64,000 nucleotides of DNA from Colwellia sp. Arc7-635 (GCF_003971255.1 NZ_CP034660.1:620001-684000); one strand, 5' to 3'. Shown: positions 33,176 through 46,620, counted from the first letter of the stretch. Translations and numbers: made by a program. The notes: generated by a model from the sequence alone, not told the origin.

Positions 33176-35401
33176 ATGCAAGTTTCAGAAAATACGAACG
33201 ATGATTTTTTGTTTATCGATGATAGTGATGAAGATGAAATACTTGATCCCACGGTTAGGGATACTTGGAAAGTTTTAATTGTCGATGACGATCCTGAAAT
33301 TCATTCAGTAACTCAACTTGCCTTATCTGATCTGGTTGTTTTAGGTCGCCATTTAGAATATCTACACGCTTATTCTGGACGAGATGCCTGCAAACTTATC
33401 GAAGAGCATGAAGATATTGTGCTTGTTTTGCTTGATGTTGTCATGGAAAGCGATGACGCTGGCTTAGCTGTTGTTAAATATATACGCGAAGAATTAAAGC
33501 GTGATGATATTCGTATTGTATTAAGAACGGGTCAACCTGGTTATGCACCTGAAGAAAGTGTCATTAAAGATTATGATATTAATGACTACAAAACGAAAAC
33601 AGAATTAACCCGTCGAAAACTTGTTACTACAGTTTATGCCGCCATTCGTTCATATCAACAGATAGACTCAGTAACTAAAAACAGAAAAGGTCTAGAAAAA
33701 ATTATTGGCGCTGCTGCCAACCTGCTAGAACTTCATAGCGTTCATGATTATGCTCAAGGTGTACTGGCTGAATTTAAAAAGCTAGTCGATAGCACTAATG
33801 GTGTTTTTTGTGCTCGTGGTCAAGGTATTGTTGAAGGTGCCGATGACTTAAGTTTGTATATTCTTGGTCAAGATGGTCAATCGAATACGAAAGTTAATCA
33901 AAAGTTAAGTACTTTAGATAACCGCGTTGCTGCACAGCAAATTACTAGCTGCTTCCAACAAAAACAGCACTTTTTCGATGCGGCTACAACCTCATTTTAT
34001 TTTGCCAGTGGAGGTTTTCGAGCGGTTATCCATCTAGAACTTCCCCAAGCGTTAACAACCATTGAAACGCAATTAATTGAAGTTTTCTTGACTAATATTG
34101 CTACCGGTTATGAAAATGTACATTTATTTCAAAAGCTACGTAATGCAGCCTATAAAGATTGGTTAACAGAGCTGCCTAATCGCTTAGACTTTGTTAATTT
34201 ATTAGATGACTTTTGTCAAAGTGATGACACTAATTTAGTGACAGCGCTTGTTGATATTAACCATTTTAGCGATATAAATGATGGTTTGGGTCAAGATGTT
34301 GGTAACCAACTGCTTATGGCAGTATCAACAAGAGTTCGAGCATTAAGTGACAAAAATCATTTAGCTCGTATTGGCGCAGATGTCTTTGGTATTATTGGTC
34401 CTGCAGAGTTTGTTAACCCTGAAAGGTTAATGGCACTTTTCAATCGTCCATTTGCGGCGGGTGAACAAAATTTACCTATTAGTGCTAGTTTTGGTTTTTG
34501 CTCTAAACAATCTGCGGGTTCTCGTGGAGTGAAGGTACTAAACCAAATTAATATTGCGCTGAATTTAGCGAAAAAATCTCTGCAAGAACCTTATGTTTAT
34601 TATCACCAAGAGATGGAAGATAAAACGCTTTGGCGTTTAGGTATGATTCGACAATTACGTACTGATTTTGCTGATAATCGTTTAGAACTTTGGTATCAGC
34701 CACAATTAAGTTTAACAACAAGTAAAATCATTGGTGCAGAGGCATTACTACGTTGGAAAACCTCGGATGGTAAGTTCATTTCACCCGCTGTGTTTATTCC
34801 GTTAGCAGAGTATTCAGGTTTAATCATTGAGATTGGTAACTGGGTTGTTGATCAAGCCTGTCAGTTATTACGCAGGCTCGCTGAGAGTAAGCATGAGGAT
34901 GTTAGTATCTCGGTGAATGTTTCTATCCCGCAATTTAAGCGTGACAACTTTGTTGATACGATTATTCAAACCACACAATTAAATAGAGTGGACCCGAGTA
35001 AGCTAGAGTTAGAAATCACTGAAAATGTATTGATGGATGAACCTCAAGTCATTATTGATGCGTTAGTGCGGTTAAAGGAACAAGGGATTAGTATTGCACT
35101 AGATGACTTTGGTACAGGTTTTTCATCGTTAAGCTATTTACAAAAACTGCCTTTAGACCGATTAAAAGTCGATCGTTCTTTTGTTAATGATATTGCAGAA
35201 CCCGGTGGTTCAATTATCGCTGATACGATTATTAACCTCGGTAAACAGATGAATTTGAAGGTTATTGCTGAAGGCATTGAGACTATCGAACAAGAGCAGC
35301 AATTAATAGCGTTGGGCTGTGACGAAGTTCAAGGCTTTTACTATGCTAAGCCTATGCCTGCTGATGAATTCTTTGCTTGTTTAGAAAAAAGAAACCGATA
35401 A
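33176..35401 (+). CDS. response regulator with DUF3369, degenerate GGDEF and EAL domains
   Basis: A 741-residue c-di-GMP protein. The receiver domain (about 30-160) has VLIVDDDPE and the phospho-acceptor Asp in LLDVVME. A DUF3369 region (about 170-300) follows. The GGDEF domain (about 315-445) has GADVF in place of GGDEF, so diguanylate cyclase activity is unlikely. The EAL domain (about 480-730) keeps EALLRW, ENVLMDE, DDFGTGFSS and EGIET and should be an active phosphodiesterase. The best reading is a phosphorylation-controlled phosphodiesterase. No histidine kinase gene is beside it. The terminator begins within its last codons. Confidence 0.9.
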   Translation: MQVSENTNDDFLFIDDSDEDEILDPTVRDTWKVLIVDDDPEIHSVTQLALSDLVVLGRHLEYLHAYSGRDACKLIEEHEDIVLVLLDVVMESDDAGLAVVKYIREELKRDDIRIVLRTGQPGYAPEESVIKDYDINDYKTKTELTRRKLVTTVYAAIRSYQQIDSVTKNRKGLEKIIGAAANLLELHSVHDYAQGVLAEFKKLVDSTNGVFCARGQGIVEGADDLSLYILGQDGQSNTKVNQKLSTLDNRVAAQQITSCFQQKQHFFDAATTSFYFASGGFRAVIHLELPQALTTIETQLIEVFLTNIATGYENVHLFQKLRNAAYKDWLTELPNRLDFVNLLDDFCQSDDTNLVTALVDINHFSDINDGLGQDVGNQLLMAVSTRVRALSDKNHLARIGADVFGIIGPAEFVNPERLMALFNRPFAAGEQNLPISASFGFCSKQSAGSRGVKVLNQINIALNLAKKSLQEPYVYYHQEMEDKTLWRLGMIRQLRTDFADNRLELWYQPQLSLTTSKIIGAEALLRWKTSDGKFISPAVFIPLAEYSGLIIEIGNWVVDQACQLLRRLAESKHEDVSISVNVSIPQFKRDNFVDTIIQTTQLNRVDPSKLELEITENVLMDEPQVIIDALVRLKEQGISIALDDFGTGFSSLSYLQKLPLDRLKVDRSFVNDIAEPGGSIIADTIINLGKQMNLKVIAEGIETIEQEQQLIALGCDEVQGFYYAKPMPADEFFACLEKRNR

Positions 35402-35423
35402 AGTTATCGGTTTCCTTTTTTTT
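35391..35423 (+). terminator. terminator overlapping the end of the EAL gene
   Basis: Stem GAAACCGATAA / TTATCGGTTTC (11 bp) with a 3-nt loop and eight or nine T after; the stop codon TAA is in the stem. Confidence 0.9.
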
Positions 35424-35454
35424 ATATGACTTGAAAATTTCTTTTGAAATATTA

Positions 35455-36651
35455 CTAAAGCACTTGTTCTACAAGTGCTTTTTCTTTTTTACGAAACTCA
35501 ACATTTAACTTAGGCGCGTAAGGCATAAATACGGTTAATAATAACGAGCAGCAAGCAAAACCCGCCCCAATGTAAAATACCCATGAAGCATTTATTATCC
35601 AAACAATACCGAGTAACGCAGGGATAACCACAGCGGCAATATGATTAATCGAAAAACTAACCCCTGCACTTGCCGCAATATCTTCTGGTAAGGCAATTTT
35701 TTGAAAATAGGTTTTTATCGCAATAGCTAGCGCGAAAAATAAGTGGTCAATGACATAAAGTACAGCAGCAATATTGGCGTTCTCAACCAAGCCATAAAGA
35801 ATAAACAGTATAGTCAATCCAATATATTCAAACCTCAAAACGCTTCGCTCACTAACTCGGCCAATAAATTGCCCAATTTTTGCCGCAAATAACCAGTTAA
35901 AAACGTAGTTAATCAGAAATAATGCGCTGACATCGGCTACGCTATAGTGGAATTTTTCGACCATTAAAAAGCCTGCGAATACGACAAAAATTTGCCTACG
36001 AGCGCCACTGAAAAATGTTAAGGCATAAAATAGTAAATAGCGTTTACGTAATATTAATCGACGAGATTGCTCTGTCGGCGGTACGAAGTGAGGAAAGGTA
36101 AATGCTAGAACAAGGGTAAACACTAAGGCAATGCCACCAAAGAGTAAATATGTTGATTGATAGCTCCAAGAAAACTGCTCCATCAATAGCCAAATACTAG
36201 AAAAGGCGAGTAAAGAGGCGATTGATTTTATAGATAAAATTCGACCTAGAAAATGCGCGGTTTTTTCTTTACTGACCCACTGTAAGGTCAATGACTGATT
36301 AACAGTTTCAAAATAATGAAAACCAACGGACATAATAATGGTGGTTAGATATAAGCCTATGACCGATGGAAATAAGCCTGATGCCGCAACTCCTACACTG
36401 GTTAATCCTAGCGCGATTAAGGCAAGCTTTTGTTCTTTAATAAACAACAAAACATAAATAACAGTGAAAGCGAGAAATCCAGGAACTTCTCTTAGGCTTT
36501 GCAGTATGCCAATTTCTACGCCCGTAAAACTGGCTTTTTCAACGACAAAATTATTCAACAATGCCATCCAAACTGAAAAAACTAAAGGCATAATAAATGC
36601 CATGGCAAGTAGTAGGTTTTCTGGGGTGCGTAATTTAGCGGGTAATGACAT
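35455..36651 (-). CDS. MFS transporter, substrate unknown
   Basis: About 398 residues from the chosen ATG (36651); an earlier in-frame start at 36687 would add 12 hydrophilic residues. About 11-12 membrane helices in two halves. The sequence is of major facilitator type without motifs that reveal a substrate. It is divergent from the MazG-like gene. Confidence 0.8.
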   Translation of the reverse strand: MSLPAKLRTPENLLLAMAFIMPLVFSVWMALLNNFVVEKASFTGVEIGILQSLREVPGFLAFTVIYVLLFIKEQKLALIALGLTSVGVAASGLFPSVIGLYLTTIIMSVGFHYFETVNQSLTLQWVSKEKTAHFLGRILSIKSIASLLAFSSIWLLMEQFSWSYQSTYLLFGGIALVFTLVLAFTFPHFVPPTEQSRRLILRKRYLLFYALTFFSGARRQIFVVFAGFLMVEKFHYSVADVSALFLINYVFNWLFAAKIGQFIGRVSERSVLRFEYIGLTILFILYGLVENANIAAVLYVIDHLFFALAIAIKTYFQKIALPEDIAASAGVSFSINHIAAVVIPALLGIVWIINASWVFYIGAGFACCSLLLTVFMPYAPKLNVEFRKKEKALVEQVL

Positions 36652-36748
36652 TATAAATCCAACGGTGTGGTGTTGACAGTGACACACTATTGTAAGTTAA
36701 TTGTCTGTAAAATACACGACGAATGAAATCACTATTCCTGAGGGATTT

Positions 36749-37033
36749 ATGAATATTAATGAATTAGCTAAGCAAAATTATGACTGGGTTGAGCGTATGG
36801 GCTGGCACAATAAAACCACGCTAGAAGCCTTAGCTTTAGTTGCTTCTGAAGTCGGTGAGGCGATAAATGAATGTCGTGGTGAAAAACCAACAGATGACTT
36901 TGGTGAAGAGCTAGCGGATATTGTCCTACGAGTGTTAGATATTGCGCATTGGCAGGGTATTGATATGGAGCAAGCATTGTTAGATAAAATGAAGATTAAT
37001 GAACAAAGAGGCACTCGTGGTCGTGTTAAATAA
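36749..37033 (+). CDS. MazG-like nucleotide pyrophosphohydrolase
   Basis: About 94 residues from the ATG at 36749, which has a GAGGG ribosome site 6-7 nt before it; a longer in-frame reading from 36701 has none. The all-alpha NTP-PPase core is visible: ALVASEVGEAINECRG and the second acidic helix FGEELADIVLRVLDIA, which hold Mg2+ through the ExxE and ExxD residues. Such enzymes hydrolyse (d)NTPs or damaged nucleotides to monophosphates. Single-domain length is typical for the MazG-like subgroup. Confidence 0.85.
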   Translation: MNINELAKQNYDWVERMGWHNKTTLEALALVASEVGEAINECRGEKPTDDFGEELADIVLRVLDIAHWQGIDMEQALLDKMKINEQRGTRGRVK

Positions 37034-37155
37034 AGCCTTCATAAAATATGCTCATGTCATTACAAGTGAATTAACTGAATTGAATTAACCTAACTTAACC
37101 AAATTCACTCACTTGTAATCGCTAGGCTTAAGTTATGCTCATTGTTAGGCACTGT

Positions 37156-38457
37156 TCAGCGTTCAGCTCGTTCAGTTGCGAAAAACACCGTGGCAGTACA
37201 ACCAGCGAGTTCATTATTGCTGATAGTAAACTCACAATTGTATTGTTGGCATATATCCCTGACAAGCAATAGTCCGAGACCGTAACCTTTATTACTGTTG
37301 TTTTTCTGTAAGCCGTTACCAGTGTCAATTATCCGTAAGTGCTGGCTACCCGCTTCAATAATTATTTTTCCGCTATCAGTATAAGCGAAAGCATTTTTAA
37401 CTAAGTTGCCAAGGAGAATATGAAAAGCGGCGGAAGGCATTTTAATTTCAGGCTCTGCGATTAAATCGAGTTGCCAGTAAATTTTTTTGTTGAGTATTAA
37501 GTTTGTATGTTCTTCTATTAACATGGAAAGTTCACCAGCGGATACTTTTCTTACTTTTAATGCTAATTCATCGATGGGTTTAGTCAAATTTAACAAGGTT
37601 TCAATGAATTCATTCATATCATTACTTGCCTTGAAAAGTCTTTGTCGTTGCTTTTCAATAAAGTCTTTATCATCCGACTCACCGAGTAAGGTGGTTGCAC
37701 CATGGATCACCGTTAATGGCGTTCTAAGCTCATGACTAGCATATCGATTAAAAGCTCGTTCTCGCTCAATCAAATTTTGAATACGTTTTTGATAAGCATT
37801 AAAGGTTTCTACCATACCCACAAGTTCGCTGGTTTGAGTACCATGAGGAAGCGAAATAGGTGATAAGTCAGTCGAACTTTTGTTCGCTAAAATTTTAGCG
37901 AAAGTTGAAATAGGGCGAGTCAGTTTATCCGCGATGGTTAATACGACCGTTAAGCTAATTAGTAACAGCGTGAAGGAGGTAATAAATTGCTTTGATAGGC
38001 TATTAAAAAGCTGTTCTTCACTCATTTCATATAAGGTATTGTTTAGTGTGATCAATACATCAATCAACTTGTCATTAATAACTAATTTCTTCTTCATAAT
38101 GAAATAAGTTTCAATATCGGCAGGGGTCGTAACTTCAATGGCAATGTCGTAAGGGATAAGCGCAGGATCTGGGAATATTTTTGGCAAAGCTGTAAAATCA
38201 AAATAAACTATCGGGCTAGGATCTGCTTTGGTATTACCTTGTGTAATAACTTCGCTATAAGGCCGTTTGATCTTATCAGGAGTTACAAACAGTTTTTCTG
38301 AATGTTCGGCAATATTGAGTAATTTGTTTTTTGCATAAATATACTCTAAATCCTCAGTGGTAAACTCAAACACTGAAGCATGAATAATGATAATTGCAGC
38401 GGCGACAATTGAAAAGTATAAAAAGGTTAAGCGCTTTGCTGAGTGGAATATATTCAT
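37156..38457 (-). CDS. sensor histidine kinase, PmrB/QseC-like
   Basis: A 433-residue membrane kinase. TM1 about 10-30, a periplasmic domain of about 130 residues, TM2 about 160-182, HAMP, HisKA with YASHELRTP (His about residue 243), and a HATPase domain with N box LGNLVKNAFAY, DTGNG and GYGLGLLLV. It lies 8 nt after its regulator. The pair is divergent from eptA-dgkA, so lipid A modification is the most likely output; the ligand is unknown. Confidence 0.87.
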   Translation of the reverse strand: MNIFHSAKRLTFLYFSIVAAAIIIIHASVFEFTTEDLEYIYAKNKLLNIAEHSEKLFVTPDKIKRPYSEVITQGNTKADPSPIVYFDFTALPKIFPDPALIPYDIAIEVTTPADIETYFIMKKKLVINDKLIDVLITLNNTLYEMSEEQLFNSLSKQFITSFTLLLISLTVVLTIADKLTRPISTFAKILANKSSTDLSPISLPHGTQTSELVGMVETFNAYQKRIQNLIERERAFNRYASHELRTPLTVIHGATTLLGESDDKDFIEKQRQRLFKASNDMNEFIETLLNLTKPIDELALKVRKVSAGELSMLIEEHTNLILNKKIYWQLDLIAEPEIKMPSAAFHILLGNLVKNAFAYTDSGKIIIEAGSQHLRIIDTGNGLQKNNSNKGYGLGLLLVRDICQQYNCEFTISNNELAGCTATVFFATERAER

Positions 38458-38465
38458 AAGCTTTT

Positions 38466-39143
38466 TTACTGAACTTCAAGTTTTAATTGATAGCCGACTT
38501 TAGGGATCGTATGGAGATAGGCATGCTTAAATGGTTTATCTATTTGACTACGCAATTGATAAATATGATGGCGTAAAACATCTTCTTCTGGGATGTCATC
38601 TTGCCAAACTTGATTGAGTATTTCTTCTCTGGTCGCAATTTCTGGTGCTCGAAGCATTAAGGTTTTCATAATAGTAAATAATGTTTGGTTAAGTTGAAAA
38701 ACACATTCATTACGAGTCAGTGTTCTATTCGTTAGGTCGAGTGTTAAGTTCGAAAAAGTCAGTGATTTTTTTGTCATATTACCGGTGTTTCGTTGATGCA
38801 AGGCATTCAGCCGAGCAGCCAAAATATGTAAATCAAAAGGCTTAACTAAGTAATCATCAGCACCTTTTTCAAAGCCATCAAGCATGTCTTGGCTGCTGTC
38901 TCTAGCCGTTAACATTAATATTGGTGTATCCACCCCTTGTGTTCGTAATTTTTGACAAACACTGAAACCATCTAAGTAAGGTAGCATTACGTCGAGAATT
39001 ATCACGTCATAATGATTACTGCTAGCAAGTTCAAAGCCTTGTTGACCGTCTCTTGCGTAATCTAGTTGAAAACCTTTAATTTCAAAGAAATCAAAAATAA
39101 CACCAGCAATTTCTTGGTGATCTTCTACTAACAATATTTTCAT
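38466..39143 (-). CDS. OmpR-family response regulator, PmrA-like
   Basis: About 225 residues from the ATG at 39143 (Met-Lys-Ile-Leu-Leu-Val-Glu-Asp); a TTG two codons earlier is less likely. Receiver with phospho-acceptor Asp in ILDVMLPY (about 51) and KPFDLH; winged helix at the C-terminus ending in IPKVGYQLK. First gene of the regulator-kinase pair and divergent from eptA, 178 bp away. Confidence 0.88.
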   Translation of the reverse strand: MKILLVEDHQEIAGVIFDFFEIKGFQLDYARDGQQGFELASSNHYDVIILDVMLPYLDGFSVCQKLRTQGVDTPILMLTARDSSQDMLDGFEKGADDYLVKPFDLHILAARLNALHQRNTGNMTKKSLTFSNLTLDLTNRTLTRNECVFQLNQTLFTIMKTLMLRAPEIATREEILNQVWQDDIPEEDVLRHHIYQLRSQIDKPFKHAYLHTIPKVGYQLKLEVQ

Positions 39144-39320
39144 GAACAATATTTACCATAAATACCTATAACTGAGCTTTTAGACATATATATTCTAATT
39201 AGTTCGATGTAGAAAAAATGTCAGGCACTTTTTTACGACATTTGCCTAGATACACTCCTGCGCTATGGGGTTGAGTAAAGATTTATTCAGCTATTTACCT
39301 TTGCGCTTTAGGAGTGTTCT

Positions 39321-40997
39321 TTGATTCATCTAACCGGTAAAAATTTTCGACTGCCAGCAATAAAATTGACCGCTAACCAACTGCTATTGTTGACCAGTCT
39401 TTATTTCACCTTGATATTAAACCAACCATTCTTATCGGGCTTTATAGGCGCAATTATTAAATTACCACAGTATCAAACCCTTTTTTTACTATCAGTACCC
39501 TTTTTACTGTTTGGTTTAATGACGTTGCTACTCTCTATTTTTTCAATACGTTATTTAATGAAACCTGTGTTTATTGTGCTAACGCTAGTTTCAACGTTAG
39601 TGTTTTATGGCACCTTAAACTATGGAGTAGTTTTTGACTACGGCATGATTCAAAACTCGGTTGAAAGCCATAGTGCGGAAGCTATGTCATACCTTAATGC
39701 GGAACTATTAATGTTCTTTCTAGCTTTTGGTGTTTTACCTAGCTTGTTTATCTACCATGTTAAAATCAATTACCAGTCATTCCCAAAAGAGTTGTACCAA
39801 CGCGCTAAGTTGAGTGCACTTACGTTGTCATCGGTTTGCCTTATTGCTTATGTTTTTTATCCAAGTTATTCAGCAGTTGCACGTAACAATAGTCACCTGA
39901 CTAAGTATATAGTGCCTTCACAATATCTCAGCAGTGGCTATAAATTTGCTCGTGATAGCTTATTTTATAGTGATACCACATTTACTATTATTGATGCTAA
40001 ACCTACATTAGTGATGAGTGAGCCAGAAGTTAAAAGGGTGACGGTAATGGTTGTGGGTGAAACAGCACGAGCAAAAAGCTTTTCTTATAATGGTTATAGC
40101 AAAGCGACTAATCAGTTTACTCAGCCTTATAATATTATTTCATTTCAAGATATGCAGTCATGTGGCACGGCGACAGCCGTTTCAGTGCCTTGTATGTTCT
40201 CCTCCCTAACACGAGATGATTTTGATCGCCGTGTTGCTGACAATCAGCAAAACTTACTAGACTTAGTTGATCTGGCTGGCGTTGATGTCCTTTGGATCGA
40301 CAACAATGGCTGTAAAGGTGTTTGTGCTCGTGTACCAACGATTAAAATAGATGCTAACCAAGATGACCCTTTGTGTGATGGCGAATATTGCCAGGATGGC
40401 ATTTTACTTAAGCCGTTAGCTGATAAACTTAATAACTTAACGGCGCCATCCACGCTTATCGTTTTACATATGATGGGCTCGCATGGCCCAACATACTACA
40501 AACGCTATCCAGAAAATCATACCGTTTTTGAACCTGAATGCGCGCGCAGTGACATTCAAAACTGTTCGTCAGAGCAATTGTTAAATACTTACGACAATAC
40601 CATTGCTTATACTGATTTTGTTTTATCGAAGGTCATTGAAAATCTAGCGGCATTACCTGAAAATATTGCTACATCTATGCTCTATGTTTCTGATCATGGC
40701 GAGTCGCTAGGAGAATCAGGCGCTTACCTTCATGGTTTTCCTTATGCGCTATCTCCAGAAGAGCAGCGTGCTATCCCTTTGTTAGTTTGGCTCCCTAAGC
40801 AGGAATCAAAACAACAGTGTTTGCAAAATATAGCAAGCACACAAGACTTTAATCATGATTACATCTTTCATAGCATGTTAGGTTTGTTATCGGTACAAAG
40901 CACTCGCTATCAGCAACCACTAGATATTTTTTCACAGTGCTCATCACCCTTAAATGACCCAGAATTGCAATTGTCAAAAACTGAAGAGGCTAAATAA
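39321..40997 (+). CDS. eptA: phosphoethanolamine transferase for lipid A
   Basis: A 558-residue inner-membrane enzyme with five N-terminal membrane helices (about residues 15-215) and a periplasmic alkaline-phosphatase-like domain. The catalytic Thr is in VVGETARA (about 242-249), and Zn ligands include SDHGES near residue 456. It moves phosphoethanolamine from phosphatidylethanolamine to lipid A, lowering negative charge and giving polymyxin resistance in known cases. TTG start at 39321 with AGGAG six nt before. It overlaps dgkA by one base. Confidence 0.93.
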   Translation: MIHLTGKNFRLPAIKLTANQLLLLTSLYFTLILNQPFLSGFIGAIIKLPQYQTLFLLSVPFLLFGLMTLLLSIFSIRYLMKPVFIVLTLVSTLVFYGTLNYGVVFDYGMIQNSVESHSAEAMSYLNAELLMFFLAFGVLPSLFIYHVKINYQSFPKELYQRAKLSALTLSSVCLIAYVFYPSYSAVARNNSHLTKYIVPSQYLSSGYKFARDSLFYSDTTFTIIDAKPTLVMSEPEVKRVTVMVVGETARAKSFSYNGYSKATNQFTQPYNIISFQDMQSCGTATAVSVPCMFSSLTRDDFDRRVADNQQNLLDLVDLAGVDVLWIDNNGCKGVCARVPTIKIDANQDDPLCDGEYCQDGILLKPLADKLNNLTAPSTLIVLHMMGSHGPTYYKRYPENHTVFEPECARSDIQNCSSEQLLNTYDNTIAYTDFVLSKVIENLAALPENIATSMLYVSDHGESLGESGAYLHGFPYALSPEEQRAIPLLVWLPKQESKQQCLQNIASTQDFNHDYIFHSMLGLLSVQSTRYQQPLDIFSQCSSPLNDPELQLSKTEEAK

Positions 40998-41365
40998 TGT
41001 TTGATCCTAAGAATAAAAAGCAGGGAATTAGTCGAGTACTATCAGCCAGCAAAAACACTTGTAGAGGCTTGGTGTGGATGACAAGGAACGAAGCGGCATT
41101 TCAACAAGAGTTAGCTGTAAGTTTGATTTTAACATTTGTAAGTTTCATGCTCGATGTGACTGTTATTGAACAAGCAATATTGATTATTGCTTTATTGTTC
41201 GTGCTGTTCACTGAAACCATTAACACCGCCATTGAAGCCGTGGTTGACCGCATTGGTTACGAACATCATCAATTATCAGGTTTAGCGAAAGATTTAGCAT
41301 CGGCAGCGGTCTTTATTAGCATGATAATCGCCATTATTATCTGGGGCGTGGTATTGGCTGATTAA
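40997..41365 (+). CDS. dgkA: diacylglycerol kinase
   Basis: A 122-residue membrane protein with three helices. The family segments RNEAAFQQE (about 31-39) and ETINTAIEAVVDRIG (about 71-85), with the catalytic Glu, are present. It phosphorylates diacylglycerol to phosphatidate. EptA leaves diacylglycerol when it takes phosphoethanolamine from a phospholipid, so the coupling (ATG overlaps the eptA stop) lets the cell recycle that product. Confidence 0.94.
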   Translation: MFDPKNKKQGISRVLSASKNTCRGLVWMTRNEAAFQQELAVSLILTFVSFMLDVTVIEQAILIIALLFVLFTETINTAIEAVVDRIGYEHHQLSGLAKDLASAAVFISMIIAIIIWGVVLAD

Positions 41366-41674
41366 TTAATGTTTAATAAGTTAAATACTGAGGTACGTAA
41401 AGCTCTAATTGCTAACGATAAGGCTCACATATAATTAACTTTTCAAGGTGATCATTTAATTATAGTTTGCTGACAGCTTAATAACTTGATTGCTTAAAGT
41501 GAGTAACTATTGTTTTGATTAAAGGTGCTTTTTTGTGAAAGTTGATATTATCGACTATAACCTTATAGGTTTAGTTACCGAATGGGCGTTTTAGTGTCAT
41601 GTTTTTTGCGATTAATATGGCTTACGCTGCGATTAGCATGTCGTGCTTACTACTAGTAAAATAATGGTTAGATA

Positions 41675-42493
41675 ATGATTAATTATCCAATAATATTACG
41701 AAAGGTTATTAATTGGTTTTTCCCCTTTGTGCTACTGCTTAGTAGTCATTTTTCCGTTGGCGATACGGTAACTGTTTGGGGAGAATTTCATCCGCCATTG
41801 AACGGATATCCAGATGATAACAACCCCGGTTTTATGATAGAGATTGCTGAAGCTATTCTGAAAAAAAATGGTCATAAGATCGATTATATTCTAGGGCCTA
41901 GAGAGCGCGGGGTTCGAATGGTACTATCTGGTGAGATTGATTGTGTTGTAAACGCTAAGATTAAAGATCATAGTTTTCTTACGTTTCCTGAAGAGCCGTG
42001 GGGATATCATGCGGCAACTCTTTTCGCTTTGCCAGAATCAACCTTTAAATATCATGACGTAACACAATTAGAAAAAATAAAGTTGGGTGCTATTGCAGGC
42101 ATGAGATACGACAATGGTCCTTTGGATGACTATCTAAAGAAAAAGAACATAAATGTGTCATTTTCATATGGTGATGACGCCATGAACAAGCAAGTTAAAA
42201 AACTAATGGCGGGTAGAACTGATGTGTTGGTTTCTTGTCCTTTGCTTATGCGAGGGCAGCTTGAGTCTATGAAGTTTCCTGAGCATGTATTTAAATCAGT
42301 AGGAGAAGTAAAGCCTTTCGTTGGTATGTACTTTGCCTGTGGCAGTACTAGCGATAAAACAAAAAACATTATAAAAAGTATCAATAAGGCTATACCTATT
42401 ATGAGAGAGAGTGGTGAACTAAAGACTATTCTTGATAAATACGGTGAAGTTGACTGGGTTGGTATATATCAATCACTTGATTTTGCTCATTAA
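41675..42493 (+). CDS. periplasmic solute-binding protein, SBP_bac_3 type
   Basis: A 272-residue protein with a signal peptide (1-29, ends around Val-Gly-Asp) and the family pattern of amino-acid-binding proteins: VWGEFHPPLNGYPDDNNPGFMIEI is the start of lobe 1, followed by YILGPRERGVRMVLSGEID. No ABC transporter partners are near. It is a second orphan binding protein besides 26456-27379 but only distantly similar to it. Confidence 0.8.
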   Translation: MINYPIILRKVINWFFPFVLLLSSHFSVGDTVTVWGEFHPPLNGYPDDNNPGFMIEIAEAILKKNGHKIDYILGPRERGVRMVLSGEIDCVVNAKIKDHSFLTFPEEPWGYHAATLFALPESTFKYHDVTQLEKIKLGAIAGMRYDNGPLDDYLKKKNINVSFSYGDDAMNKQVKKLMAGRTDVLVSCPLLMRGQLESMKFPEHVFKSVGEVKPFVGMYFACGSTSDKTKNIIKSINKAIPIMRESGELKTILDKYGEVDWVGIYQSLDFAH

Positions 42494-43218
42494 AAAATAT
42501 TAAATGCTCAAAAAAGCTAATAAACATTTACCCCATTATTGTATTTTTGCTTTACTTCCTCGCGTGTTTTTTATCAAGTCTTTAGAGTAATACCGCTAGC
42601 CTTAGGCGGCCAACAGTAAGCTAATTCACTTTAGCTAACTGCTTCAATGAATAGCGGATAAGCATAATCGTTATTCTCGAAAACCAAAGTATTACTCCTT
42701 GTAGCCATATAACGCTGAGTAGATTGAAAATAAGGTATATAAGTGAAAATAATTCTCGGTAGTCATCAGGCGCTATATTCGTTGAATATCGGCATATCAG
42801 CTGGAATCAACAGGGCGATATAATAGTAAATTATAATTGTTTCGCATTGGTGAAATGTTAGCTTATCATTCTATGTCTTTTCGTGTTTTTATTTTTATTT
42901 TTGATTTAAGTTGCTGATAAAAATAAAAATGTTGTTTTTGTTGTTGAACGATAACTTGAAAACTACCCAATAAAATATTAATACCAACAAGTCATAGCCA
43001 TTACCAATTTAAACAAAAAACAACATTAATACACCTAATTAAAACACTTGTTTAAAAAGATTTGCTTTCAATCATTTTTCAAGGCAAACTCATTGGCACT
43101 TTATTTCTTTTACTTATTTGTTATACCTAATGAGTAAGCTAAATATTCACACGCTTGGTAGTAATCTATGATTACGCATTACCAGTCAATCGATCCATGA
43201 AAAGTCAGGAGAGTAGGC
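42494..43218. other. long intergenic region upstream of fadB
   Basis: 725 bp with no convincing gene. It should hold the fadBA promoter. The only feature I can point to is the palindrome at 43039-43056. Confidence 0.4.
43039..43056. promoter_or_regulatory. candidate fatty-acid regulator operator (PsrA-like) upstream of fadBA
   Basis: TTAAAACACTTGTTTAAA matches its own reverse complement at 14 of 18 positions. Its AAAC...GTTT core resembles PsrA-type sites described for fatty-acid genes in gammaproteobacteria. It lies 163 bp upstream of the fadB start. Confidence 0.4.
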
Positions 43219-46559
<3,341 letters not shown>

Positions 46560-46620
46560 TGTTAACTTATCACTTTTGATGCAATAATTTAGCTAACTTT
46601 TTGTGAGTTAAATTATTTAA

